Shown: in pieces, positions 1 through 5,689 of the stretch
Position numbering within the stretch: position 1 is the first letter of the stretch
Layout: the number at the start of each line of letters is the position of its first letter
From: Lachnospiraceae bacterium
Lineage (GTDB): Bacteria; Bacillota_A; Clostridia; Lachnospirales; Lachnospiraceae
NCBI GenBank assembly: GCA_031262285.1
Contig: JAISHZ010000086.1
Coordinates: 1 to 5,690 of the forward strand
Length of the DNA stretch: 5,690 bases
Direction: 5' to 3'
Position numbers and translations under genes: made by a program
Notes under the pieces: model-generated
Seen by the model: the letters and a program-made list of their open reading frames with translations, nothing else
What the model was told of the DNA's origin: nothing
The model's database searches: none

Positions 1-1995
1 ATTCATGGAAGTCAAGACATAATTGGTATACAGTAACCCCGCATCAGTGACGGCTGTGCGATAGGAACGCAGTTCCAAACGGTTGTCGCATTTGATCACA
101 CGTCCGAGGAGGTAATCCAGATAAGAGCGGGCTCCGGCATGTGCGGTATGGATTTCTTCCGCAAGGCTGCCATGTTCCGCATTATACTGTTTATCGATGA
201 GTTTCGCGGTATCGACTATACCGTTTCGATGCATTTGCTCTTTGCCTTTTAACGAATCAAATACTTTCATAGCATCTTTGAAGTATTCATCCGGTACGAT
301 CAAGTAGTACTTCTGGTTGGAAATATAGCCTTCTATGACACCTCGCCAACGATCATTGTCGATTTCTGCGATTTCCGCCAAGATGAAAACATCAACCTCA
401 TGCTTTGCAAGCACTTTTAAACGCGATCGGATCGCTTTTCGCAGTTCAAGGACATAAGAAGGGAATTTGTAAATACCGCTTTCCAAAGATTTTTCTTCGT
501 CTTCCAACTCCGCTTTTCGCTTGGATAGTTCCTTTTGTTTTTCCTGTAAATGAGAGGTCATGACGATCGTATGATTTTTCAAAGCAGAAGTTTTGTCGTA
601 TATTTTCTTGAGAGATTTGCTATCGATCTGAGATCCGCTAATGCTACGATTTTGTTTTCCCGTTTCGCTTGTCTTTTCTTTGCGACCATGGGGCGATCCC
701 ACAAGATCACCTTCTAACGTTAGATGATGTTCATGGTTCGTATGGAAATCTATTAATGTCTTGGATAGATCTTGTGCTAAGCTTTTCGTATCTGAGAGTA
801 ACGATACAAGCACTGCGTCTTCCGGTAAGGCACTTTGATCTTCAAGGGTACGAATAATCGAATCTGTCCCTTTTCCCCATGCATTCAAAAAGAGTCGAAG
901 AGATGCCGTGACGATCTCAAATTCACTTTGGATCACATGGATTTGTTTCTGAACTTCAGCGATTTGATATTCCATTTCTTTGAGGCTCAGCGCTTGATCG
1001 TTCTGAGAGCGTTTTAGTTCAAACGCTGATTTCTCTGCTCTGGTAGCGTCTAGCTTTGTTTTCGCGTACGTAAGGTCAAGTTGTAGCTGCGTTAGCTGCG
1101 CGGCAAGAGCCTCCAGCTGATTCTTAGCCTCAAGTAGTTCGTCACGGCTCATCTCCAGTGAAGAGCGTTCAACGAGATAGTGGTAGAACATTTCGTCATC
1201 GGCATATTTTTGCCACAATCCATGCGTACGAACGATTTCATGAAGGAGCTTGATTCTTTCTGCCAAATTGCTCGCTTCCGCTTCTAACTGTTTATAACTG
1301 CGAATGTTTTCTTGCATGGGTGTGATATCAACTTCTTGTTGCTTATCACACACAAATTCGGAAATAAACTGTTCGATATCATCATTGGGATTGAAACTGA
1401 CCGCTTTTTTGAGCAAAGATGGAAAGCGTTCTGTACGAAGACCGCCTAGTTTCCCGTAGAACAGTTCCCGAAAACGCTTCCCACTTTCAGGCATCTCGTA
1501 ATGACCGTTTGGATACGATTCTTTTAAGAATTTACGCAATTGATCAATGCTCATCGGCTTTTTGTCTATCACAAATTCATGGGTCGGAAATGTACCGTCA
1601 AATAAGAAAAATTTGTTGTTTTTCCAATCATTATCAGAATAGATATCGAAACAACATCCCGCCGAAAAAGAGGATTTTTTGACATCATCATATACTTCAA
1701 CAGCCACGTAACTGGAAAACCTACGATTCCCGCGAAGATACTGAAATCCTGCTGCCTCATCGTCTCCGAGTTCTCCCAATAAGTATCCTTTTAAGGTACG
1801 GTTCCCTCTGCCATTCGCCGCTTTGTTAAAAAAAGCACCACTCGTATCTCCTAGCAACAGTAACTGGAGTGCGTCGATAATCGTGGATTTGCCGGAAGCA
1901 TTTTTGCCGGTCAGAAAGTTTAGGTCGCCTAGTTCGATCACCTGATGAGAAAAGTAATGCCAGTGTATCAGAAGCATCTTTTTGAAAAGTTTCAT
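1..1995 (-). CDS. jetC: Wadjet JetC, SMC/MukB-like ATPase (C-terminal part cut off by window edge)
   Basis: This is the motor subunit of a Wadjet plasmid-defence complex. In known systems JetC dimerises through its hinge, binds JetA and JetB at its heads, and uses ATP to extrude DNA loops. I translated the minus strand from the ATG at 1995 and found 665 uninterrupted codons to the window edge. Residues 1-230 are the N-terminal ATPase half-head, with Walker A GKNASGKST at residues 30-38, followed by GDTSGAFFNKAANGRG and TLKGYLLGELG, typical of COG4913-type SMC-like proteins. Residues about 230-370 and 455-510 are charged heptad-like coiled coil, split by a polar stretch at 425-460. Residues about 540-665 (WRGVIEGYISNQKYYLIVP, then YLLGRVIKC) look like the hinge. 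Walker B, the ABC signature and the returning coil lie off-window. An in-frame ATG exists at 2022, but the one at 1995 has the better ribosome binding site and the family-like N-terminus. Family assignment is from memory of conserved motifs, with no search run. Confidence 0.93.
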   Translation of the reverse strand, partial: MKLFKKMLLIHWHYFSHQVIELGDLNFLTGKNASGKSTIIDALQLLLLGDTSGAFFNKAANGRGNRTLKGYLLGELGDDEAAGFQYLRGNRRFSSYVAVEVYDDVKKSSFSAGCCFDIYSDNDWKNNKFFLFDGTFPTHEFVIDKKPMSIDQLRKFLKESYPNGHYEMPESGKRFRELFYGKLGGLRTERFPSLLKKAVSFNPNDDIEQFISEFVCDKQQEVDITPMQENIRSYKQLEAEASNLAERIKLLHEIVRTHGLWQKYADDEMFYHYLVERSSLEMSRDELLEAKNQLEALAAQLTQLQLDLTYAKTKLDATRAEKSAFELKRSQNDQALSLKEMEYQIAEVQKQIHVIQSEFEIVTASLRLFLNAWGKGTDSIIRTLEDQSALPEDAVLVSLLSDTKSLAQDLSKTLIDFHTNHEHHLTLEGDLVGSPHGRKEKTSETGKQNRSISGSQIDSKSLKKIYDKTSALKNHTIVMTSHLQEKQKELSKRKAELEDEEKSLESGIYKFPSYVLELRKAIRSRLKVLAKHEVDVFILAEIAEIDNDRWRGVIEGYISNQKYYLIVPDEYFKDAMKVFDSLKGKEQMHRNGIVDTAKLIDKQYNAEHGSLAEEIHTAHAGARSYLDYLLGRVIKCDNRLELRSYRTAVTDAGLLYTNYVLTSMN

Positions 1996-2148
1996 TGTTG
2001 TCCTACCTCTGGTGGTATGCATGAGTTAATTTCATTGCGTATGTTTGATAAGAGCTGACTCGAAGCTGCTTCCAGAAATGAACAGTTGTATCAGCAGTCT
2101 GAAGTAAATGGCATGGGTTTATTCGAGTATGTTATAGTAGTAGCAACA
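1996..2148 (-). other. Unusual 153-base gap between jetB and jetC
   Basis: The jetB stop (TAG, 2151-2149) and the jetC start (1995) are separated by 153 bases with no convincing gene. The jetC frame is closed by TGA and TAA codons just upstream of 2022, so jetC does not extend into it. I see only very short ORFs, a small palindrome GAAGC-T-GCTTC at 2062-2072, and no hairpin followed by a T-run. There is a poor promoter-like pair (TTGCTA, 17 bases, AATAAA on the minus strand) near the jetB stop, which I do not trust. A gap this size inside an otherwise tightly packed operon is odd; it could be a leftover of a deletion, an RNA processing site or a spacer that tunes jetC expression. Confidence 0.6.
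2002..2010 (-). promoter_or_regulatory. Ribosome binding site of jetC
   Basis: On the minus strand the bases AGAGGTAGG end 6 bases before the ATG at 1995. This gives jetC its own Shine-Dalgarno site, needed because the preceding gene ends 153 bases upstream. It also decides the start: the in-frame ATG nine codons further upstream (2022) has no such site in front of it. Confidence 0.7.
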
Positions 2149-2817
2149 CTAAAAAATATCTTCCTTATCCGTCTCATCCTCTATCATTTCTTCTGCTTCC
2201 GTCTCTGACGATTGCACTTTTAGTTCTTCCAGTTCAACCATCATATCGTTGATGCTTTGATTGGAAACGATCGTCAAGATGGAGGGAAAGATCAATATGC
2301 CATTCCCTTCGCTACTCCATGCGCTGTCCGTCTTTTGTATAATATTGAAGTGGGAGAGGAATAGCAGCGCCGGGTATAATTCTGACTGCCATGCGTGTTT
2401 TCCTTTTGGTAAAAGTCCAAAGTCACGCATCTTCTGTACGACAGTAGCGGTGTCTGTACGAACGATATAAGAGCTGTCGCCTTGCTCGCGTCCTTCTTCG
2501 TAAATCAATCTGCATACATATAAAAAGAGGGTGGTAAACTTACCGATGATTCTGGAACGATTGTGTTCCACGGTAATCAGCGATATCACGCCGTACATAT
2601 CGTCTTTTTCCAAACGAAAATCGGCTACCGCGAAATACTCACGCAACAATTCGAACATCCGCGTAGCTTTTCGGTAATCTTCGCTGCGGTCTGTGTATTG
2701 CTTGTCCACCTTGTACACGTCGCGCACCAAATAAGTATGCGCCAGTAGATAATTGGCAAGGCGGCTAAAATCGCTCTGATCTGCTTTAGAAAGATTTTCG
2801 TATTGTTCACTCCACAT
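2149..2817 (-). CDS. jetB: Wadjet JetB, KITE (MukE-like) subunit, DUF4194-type
   Basis: JetB is the small winged-helix partner of the JetA kleisin in Wadjet complexes, comparable to MukE or ScpB, and helps build the DNA-clamping chamber under the JetC heads. The 222-residue length fits the DUF4194 family. Residues about 10-65 are helical (YLLAHTYLVRDVY). Residues 66-160 carry the core: RLEKDDMYGVISL, then RSRIIGKFTTLFLYVCRLIYEE, then a winged-helix-like part with VVQKMRDFGLLPKG and LYPALLFLSHFNIIQ. Residues 173-185 (GILIFPSILTIV) look like the closing beta wing. The last 25 or so residues are strongly acidic (ETEAEEMIEDETDKED). The start lies one base after the jetA stop (TAATATG on the mRNA), with an AAGAAGG site inside the end of jetA, so translation is probably coupled. 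Assignment rests on length, position and helix-beta pattern rather than a catalytic motif. Confidence 0.88.
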   Translation of the reverse strand: MWSEQYENLSKADQSDFSRLANYLLAHTYLVRDVYKVDKQYTDRSEDYRKATRMFELLREYFAVADFRLEKDDMYGVISLITVEHNRSRIIGKFTTLFLYVCRLIYEEGREQGDSSYIVRTDTATVVQKMRDFGLLPKGKHAWQSELYPALLFLSHFNIIQKTDSAWSSEGNGILIFPSILTIVSNQSINDMMVELEELKVQSSETEAEEMIEDETDKEDIF

Positions 2818-2818
2818 A

Positions 2819-4213
2819 TTAGGTCGCCTTCTTTCTGGTAATGGTCATGCTCGGAACGATATAGCCATCCAACTCTATACGCGTGTCGCCGATATCAATA
2901 TGATACCCCATCCCGGCATCGTTTTGGCGAATCACCGCCAGCATGAGTAAGATAAAATCGGTATCACTTTCGAGATGGATATCGGCGGTCGCAACCGTCG
3001 TCCGACCGTCCGCAAACAGTCCCTCAATAAACGCACGAATGCGTTTGAGTGGAAAGCCGTTCTTGATTTGCGTTAACAAGTACTCTTCTGCCACACCATC
3101 TAGCGATTCATTTTCTACTATTTCAACAGGGTCTTTATCAACACGTTTGCTGCGAATGCTTCTATGAAAAAGCGCAGCTGAATCAAATACTTCTTGGCGG
3201 TTCGCTTCGATGTGGCGCTCCAACAAGGATTGTATCTCTTCTTTACCATCTTCATCGGCGTTTGCAAAAGATTTCAATATTTCAGCTAGTTTACTTTTGA
3301 TGGTTTGATCTGCAGAGAGTAAGTAGCGAATCTTTTCGGAAGTACTCTTCGTATAGACACTTTTCTTTTTATCAATTTCATTGATAATACCGCCGAGATT
3401 GCGATAAGCATCTAAGGTGTAATCAATGGCAGCGAAGATTTCTCGATCGGCTTCTTCTTGGTCGTTGTGCTTTTTGATCGACATTGCACGTTTGCGCATG
3501 GCATTTAGCATGGTTTCATTGGCATAAATACCGGTTAGCATACTTTGAATCGGACTCTGATATCGGTAAAAGGAGTCCATGGTTTTGATGGGGTGATATA
3601 TTCGATCAGAAAGTTCTATAAACTCGCCAAAATGGTTTTTCAACAATTCATTGACATCATGCTGGTCAACCAACGCACGCATGAAACTTCGAATAGAATG
3701 ATAAAAAGTACGCAACATATCACTTAGCTGCTCCGTACTTTTCTTGGCAGCCAAAACAGCTTCATACATTTGGTCGTGATTTTCTCGTTTAGATGCCAGT
3801 TGCAGCGCAGAGAACGTGGAGAAGACAAGTGAATTGTATTCTTGTAAAGAAGTGTCACCCAGTTCGCTCAGTAATTTCATCATTGGAATCGCGTAACTTT
3901 TGGGTGTAAGAATTTCGATAAATGAACTGTCCAGATATTCCTTTTCTACCCAACCTGTTTTGATGAGTTTGTTGATGATAATGGTGGCTTTTACAGTAGG
4001 TGTTAGACCACCTTCGACACGATCGTCGTCTTCCAGTTCAAAAACTTCGTCTTCCAGATGAGCAATCAAAGCACTACGGAAATCATCCAGTCGAATGTTC
4101 AACTCCGTCTGAAAAGATTCGTGCAATAGCATAAGCGCATTGTAATAAATCTCTCGATTCCCGGATGCTAAAATCGAAAAGAAATTTGCGGGAACAATCT
4201 CGAATAATTTCAT
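2819..4213 (-). CDS. jetA: Wadjet JetA, kleisin-like subunit (type III-like, probably DUF5716)
   Basis: JetA is the kleisin that bridges the two JetC heads and carries JetB in Wadjet complexes. The 464-residue product has no catalytic motif and no signal peptide. The N-terminus (MKLFEIVPANFFSILASGNREIYYNAL) and residues about 20-115 fit a winged-helix domain, with an acidic stretch at 52-68 and KLIKTGWVEKEYLD at 82-95 as the likely recognition and wing region. Residues 120-350 are almost wholly helical and rich in charged residues, as expected for the neck-binding and coiled part. Residues 370-460 contain VAEEYLLTQIKNGFPLKRIRAFIEGLF followed by a beta-rich end, probably the C-terminal winged helix that binds the JetC cap. 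The opening resembles Firmicute Wadjet JetA proteins, which suggests type III rather than type I (DUF3375); this is from memory. It is the first gene of the operon, with AGGAG 8 bases before the ATG. Confidence 0.88.
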   Translation of the reverse strand: MKLFEIVPANFFSILASGNREIYYNALMLLHESFQTELNIRLDDFRSALIAHLEDEVFELEDDDRVEGGLTPTVKATIIINKLIKTGWVEKEYLDSSFIEILTPKSYAIPMMKLLSELGDTSLQEYNSLVFSTFSALQLASKRENHDQMYEAVLAAKKSTEQLSDMLRTFYHSIRSFMRALVDQHDVNELLKNHFGEFIELSDRIYHPIKTMDSFYRYQSPIQSMLTGIYANETMLNAMRKRAMSIKKHNDQEEADREIFAAIDYTLDAYRNLGGIINEIDKKKSVYTKSTSEKIRYLLSADQTIKSKLAEILKSFANADEDGKEEIQSLLERHIEANRQEVFDSAALFHRSIRSKRVDKDPVEIVENESLDGVAEEYLLTQIKNGFPLKRIRAFIEGLFADGRTTVATADIHLESDTDFILLMLAVIRQNDAGMGYHIDIGDTRIELDGYIVPSMTITRKKAT

Positions 4214-4221
4214 GCCTGGGA

Positions 4222-4226
4222 CTCCT
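4222..4226 (-). promoter_or_regulatory. Ribosome binding site of jetA
   Basis: AGGAG on the minus strand lies 8 bases before the ATG at 4213 and supports that start. The site sits in a small palindrome, GACT-AGG-AGTC, which could fold weakly over it; I give that little weight. Confidence 0.75.
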
Positions 4227-4246
4227 AGTCATCTGATGTGTCGTTC

Positions 4247-4270
4247 ACTTATGAAAGATCCTTTCAAAGT
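4247..4270 (-). promoter_or_regulatory. Hairpin or operator in the jetA leader
   Basis: Inside the predicted 5' leader of the jet mRNA the bases form a perfect 6-bp inverted repeat, TGAAAG-GAT-CTTTCA (4252-4266). It is extended by a further 4 bp (ACTT/AAGT) after one bulged base. The whole stem is about 10 bp. It lies between the jet promoter and the jetA ribosome binding site, so it could be an mRNA hairpin that changes stability or readthrough, or the DNA site of a regulator. There is no T-run after it, so it is not an ordinary terminator. Function is inferred from position only. Confidence 0.5.
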
Positions 4271-4289
4271 AGTGTGAATCTTACATTTC

Positions 4290-4318
4290 AAAATAGCATT
4301 GAGAGATTTTTGTGTCAA
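4290..4318 (-). promoter_or_regulatory. Promoter of the jetABC operon
   Basis: On the minus strand there is a perfect -35 box TTGACA (4318-4313), a 17-base spacer, and a -10 box TATTTT (4295-4290) preceded by TGC, an extended -10 feature. This is a strong sigma-A-type promoter in the right orientation. It predicts a transcript start near 4283 and a leader of about 70 bases before jetA. Confidence 0.78.
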
Positions 4319-4380
4319 ATGGCAATTAATGGGGTTGCTTGGTCAAAGGCATTGTTTCCCGGACGAACAAAGATCGCAAA

Positions 4381-4407
4381 CGTATGAATCAATGTCATTT
4401 ACATACG
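4381..4407. repeat. Inverted repeat between the two divergent promoters
   Basis: CGTATG (4381-4386) and CATACG (4402-4407) are exact reverse complements around a 15-base centre that itself contains the palindrome AATG-T-CATT (4391-4399). TGTCATT recurs 17 bases further on (4410-4416). The element lies between the -35 boxes of the jet promoter (4318) and the plus-strand promoter (4425), a place where a shared regulator could bind. It may also be chance, since the arms are only 6 bp. Confidence 0.35.
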
Positions 4408-4424
4408 GGTGTCATTATTTTTGC

Positions 4425-4455
4425 TTGACAAACAAGTACATTTGCAGTTTTATAT
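4425..4455 (+). promoter_or_regulatory. Promoter of the methyltransferase transcript
   Basis: A perfect -35 box TTGACA (4425-4430) is followed 18 to 19 bases later by an AT-rich -10 candidate, TTTATA at 4449-4454 or TTATAT at 4450-4455. The spacer is slightly long, which can mean a weak or activator-dependent promoter. It reads away from the jet operon, toward the methyltransferase, and predicts a start near 4460-4465 and a leader of about 125 bases. Confidence 0.6.
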
Positions 4456-4457
4456 AG

Positions 4458-4477
4458 TATGGTTTTGATTAACCATA
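4458..4477 (+). promoter_or_regulatory. Perfect inverted repeat, likely operator, at the methyltransferase transcript start
   Basis: TATGGTT (4458-4464) and AACCATA (4471-4477) are exact reverse complements separated by 6 bases. The element begins just after the -10 candidate and covers the predicted transcript start, the usual place for a repressor operator (TetR- or GntR-sized). As RNA it would form a 7-bp stem with a 6-base loop at the very 5' end. No regulator gene is present in the window, so which protein binds, if any, is unknown. Confidence 0.5.
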
Positions 4478-4522
4478 TCACTCTACTAGTACAGGGATTT
4501 GTATGTTGAAAAATAGGAATAT

Positions 4523-4528
4523 AGGAGG
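4523..4528 (+). promoter_or_regulatory. Strong ribosome binding site upstream of a leader ORF
   Basis: AGGAGG is the best Shine-Dalgarno match upstream of the methyltransferase, yet it is 61 bases from the methyltransferase ATG and so cannot serve it directly. It is 8 bases, the ideal distance, from a TTG codon at 4537, which argues that a short leader ORF is translated there. Confidence 0.65.
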
Positions 4529-4536
4529 TTTCGGAT

Positions 4537-4593
4537 TTGGAAAAGCGGAGCTATAGAGAGTTTCGGATCTTAGAAAGCAAGGTTATTTCATGA
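4537..4593 (+). CDS. Putative 18-aa leader peptide overlapping the methyltransferase start
   Basis: A TTG codon 8 bases after AGGAGG opens an 18-codon frame (MEKRSYREFRILESKVIS, taking TTG as start). Its TGA stop overlaps the methyltransferase start in an ATGA junction. The methyltransferase's own site is weaker (AAGG, 7 bases before its ATG), so ribosomes ending the leader could re-start on it. This is the arrangement of translationally coupled or attenuating leaders. The peptide is basic and does not match a leader I recognise. A nine-base direct repeat, GTTTCGGAT, lies at 4528-4536 and 4560-4568, each followed by AAAGC and a purine-rich stretch. A second mini-ORF (ATG 4503 to TAG 4556, 17 aa) overlaps it with a weaker AGGG site. 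No start other than TTG is available in this frame. Translation is inferred, not shown. Confidence 0.45.
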   Translation: MEKRSYREFRILESKVIS

Positions 4594-5351
4594 AAGAACA
4601 GATTAAGCAATACTACGAAAACTACGATGAAAAAGGGCGTTTGTTTCGCGACAAGGCTCATCTTGTGGAGTGGTTGACGACCATTCGCTATTTTGACCGC
4701 CTGTTTGCACCAGGTAGCCGTATTTTGGATTGCTGCGCCGGAACAGGGCATTATTCGTTTTATCTCGCTGACAAAGGACATCACATGACCACAGGCGACC
4801 TTGTCCCTCATAATGTAGAACTAATAAAGGCGCATCCTAAAGCGAATCTGCTTGACAATATTATGATCTGCGATGTTATGGATATGCCGCAGTTTGAAGA
4901 GAACAGCTTTGACATCGTGTTGTGTATGGGTGCGTTATATCACCTCGCCACGGATGCCCAAAAGCGCAAGGCTATAGCAAATTGTGTCGCGATTACGAAA
5001 CCCGGCGGTTTGGTGGTGCTGTCGTATATCAATTATTTTGCTGCGATTGCATCCGATACTCGGCGTGGTCTTGATCATTTTCCGGAGATGCTCACTACTA
5101 TGTCGGATGAGGGCGACTATTTATTTAAAGTAACAACGCCGACGAAAATCACCAAAATGTCTGAGGGAGCAGGCTTAAAAATCCTTCATCATCTTGGTAC
5201 TGATGGCATTTCATACATCATCAGTGATAAAATCAACGAAGCAAGCAAAACTGATTTTGAAAGCTGGTCAGATTATATTTATCAACACTGCGAGGAACCC
5301 AGTATACTCGGATATAGTATGCATGGGTTGTTGATCGGGCAAAAAAGCTGA
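4590..5351 (+). CDS. Class I SAM-dependent methyltransferase, small-molecule type
   Basis: This 253-residue protein transfers a methyl group from S-adenosylmethionine; the substrate is unknown. It has the Rossmann-type motifs in order: motif I ILDCCAGTGHYS at residues 45-56 (D47, G51, G53 in the SAM loop), an acidic strand end at D70, CDVMDMP at 94-100 (D95, likely adenine contact), FDIVLCMGALYHL at 107-119, and TKPGGLVVLSY at 136-146. The first 40 residues form a helical lid (YYENYDEKGRLFRDKAHLVEWL). The region after 147 is a variable C-terminal extension with no motif I recognise, likely substrate-binding. It lacks the NPPY or DPPY motif of adenine and N4-cytosine DNA methylases and the PC motif of C5 methylases, so it is not a restriction modification enzyme of a usual kind. 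No upstream in-frame start exists before the TAG at 4554. It is divergent from the jet operon and follows a putative leader ORF. Confidence 0.85.
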   Translation: MKEQIKQYYENYDEKGRLFRDKAHLVEWLTTIRYFDRLFAPGSRILDCCAGTGHYSFYLADKGHHMTTGDLVPHNVELIKAHPKANLLDNIMICDVMDMPQFEENSFDIVLCMGALYHLATDAQKRKAIANCVAITKPGGLVVLSYINYFAAIASDTRRGLDHFPEMLTTMSDEGDYLFKVTTPTKITKMSEGAGLKILHHLGTDGISYIISDKINEASKTDFESWSDYIYQHCEEPSILGYSMHGLLIGQKS

Positions 5352-5385
5352 AAACAAAAAGCGTGACGGCGAAATAATTGTGCCG

Positions 5386-5419
5386 TATGTATAGCAAGTT
5401 GCCAATTATGCATAGCAAG
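5386..5419 (+). repeat. Two 13-base direct repeats spaced 21 bases apart
   Basis: TATGTATAGCAAG (5386-5398) and TATGCATAGCAAG (5407-5419) differ at one base and start exactly 21 bases apart, two helical turns. The second copy lies in the spacer of a promoter-like pair, so a protein binding both on one DNA face could control it. No regulator is visible. The pair lies directly upstream of the 106-bp repeats. Confidence 0.5.
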
Positions 5420-5426
5420 ATATTCT
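5399..5426 (+). promoter_or_regulatory. Candidate promoter upstream of the 106-bp repeats
   Basis: TTGCCA (5399-5404) lies 16 bases before TATTCT (5421-5426), a fair match to sigma-A boxes (5/6 and 4/6). It would transcribe through the tandem repeats toward a gene beyond the right edge. The -10-like bases TATNCTAG recur at 5527 and 5633 as the start of each repeat unit, but those copies have no good -35 box. Confidence 0.4.
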
Positions 5427-5640
5427 AGTATAAAGGGATTTAATTAACTTCATGTTATAAATCGACCGGATCCCAGTAATGCTCTCAAGCGTTTTGAATG
5501 GAAACATAAAAGTAATTAAAAACGTCTATGCTAGTATAAGCGATTTTAATTAAATTCATATTATTAATTTTCTGGATCACAGTAATGCTCTCAAGCGTTC
5601 TGGGTAGAAACATAAAGATAATTAAAAACGTTTATACTAG
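5421..5640 (+). repeat. 106-bp tandem direct repeat, two full copies plus the start of a third
   Basis: Unit 1 (5421-5526) and unit 2 (5527-5632) align without a gap over 106 bases with about 20 differences (about 81% identity by hand count). A third unit begins at 5633 with TATACTAG and then diverges. The best conserved blocks are a 20-base core at 5474-5493 and 5580-5599, GAAACATAAA at 5501-5510 and 5607-5616, and TAATTAAAAACGT at 5513-5525 and 5619-5631. Differences cluster in the blocks between these, so the cores may be under selection. Both units have stops in all forward frames as far as I checked, so this is not a coding repeat. The units are too long and too diverged for CRISPR. They could be a duplicated regulatory segment, a protein-binding array, or part of a transcribed untranslated RNA. 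Confidence 0.8.
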
Positions 5641-5684
5641 GAATGAACATTTGCTTCGATGCATGAGTGTATGGCAAAATGAAT

Positions 5685-5689
5685 GGAGG
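5685..5689 (+). promoter_or_regulatory. Probable ribosome binding site of a gene starting beyond the right edge
   Basis: GGAGG sits one base from the end of the window, so a start codon would be expected 5 to 10 bases outside it. The alternative is a frame already open from ATG 5663 (MSVWQNEWR to the edge), but that ATG has no ribosome binding site in front of it. Confidence 0.45.

Noticed and set aside
1569..1760. 63-aa minus-strand ORF and similar 60-90 aa ORFs on either strand inside jetA, jetB, jetC and the methyltransferase
   Set aside because: They overlap clear genes in other frames, lack ribosome binding sites and show no recognisable domain.
1..1995. A frameshift or internal stop in jetC, which might be suspected because several other frames carry sizeable ORFs across it
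   Set aside because: Codon-by-codon reading from 1995 to 1 gives 665 sense codons with consistent SMC-like content, so the other frames are shadows.
2017..2026. ATGCATGAGT shared between the jetB-jetC gap and the right end of the window (about 5659-5668)
   Set aside because: A single 10-base match is expected by chance in a window of this size and the flanks do not match.
1996..2148. A small hidden gene or longer jetC N-terminus in the jetB-jetC gap
   Set aside because: The jetC frame is stopped by TGA and TAA shortly upstream of 2022, and other frames offer only very short ORFs without a ribosome binding site.
4590..5351. The methyltransferase as a restriction-modification or Wadjet partner enzyme
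   Set aside because: It has small-molecule type motifs (DCCAGTG, CMGALYHL, KPGG) and no DNA-methylase catalytic motif, it is transcribed away from the jet genes, and no nuclease is next to it.
5366..5386. Intrinsic terminator after the methyltransferase (ACGGC/GCCGT stem)
   Set aside because: The stem is only 5 bp with an 11-base loop and is not followed by a T-run.
5421..5640. CRISPR array
   Set aside because: Units are 106 bp, diverged along their length and directly adjacent, with no short constant repeat alternating with unique spacers.
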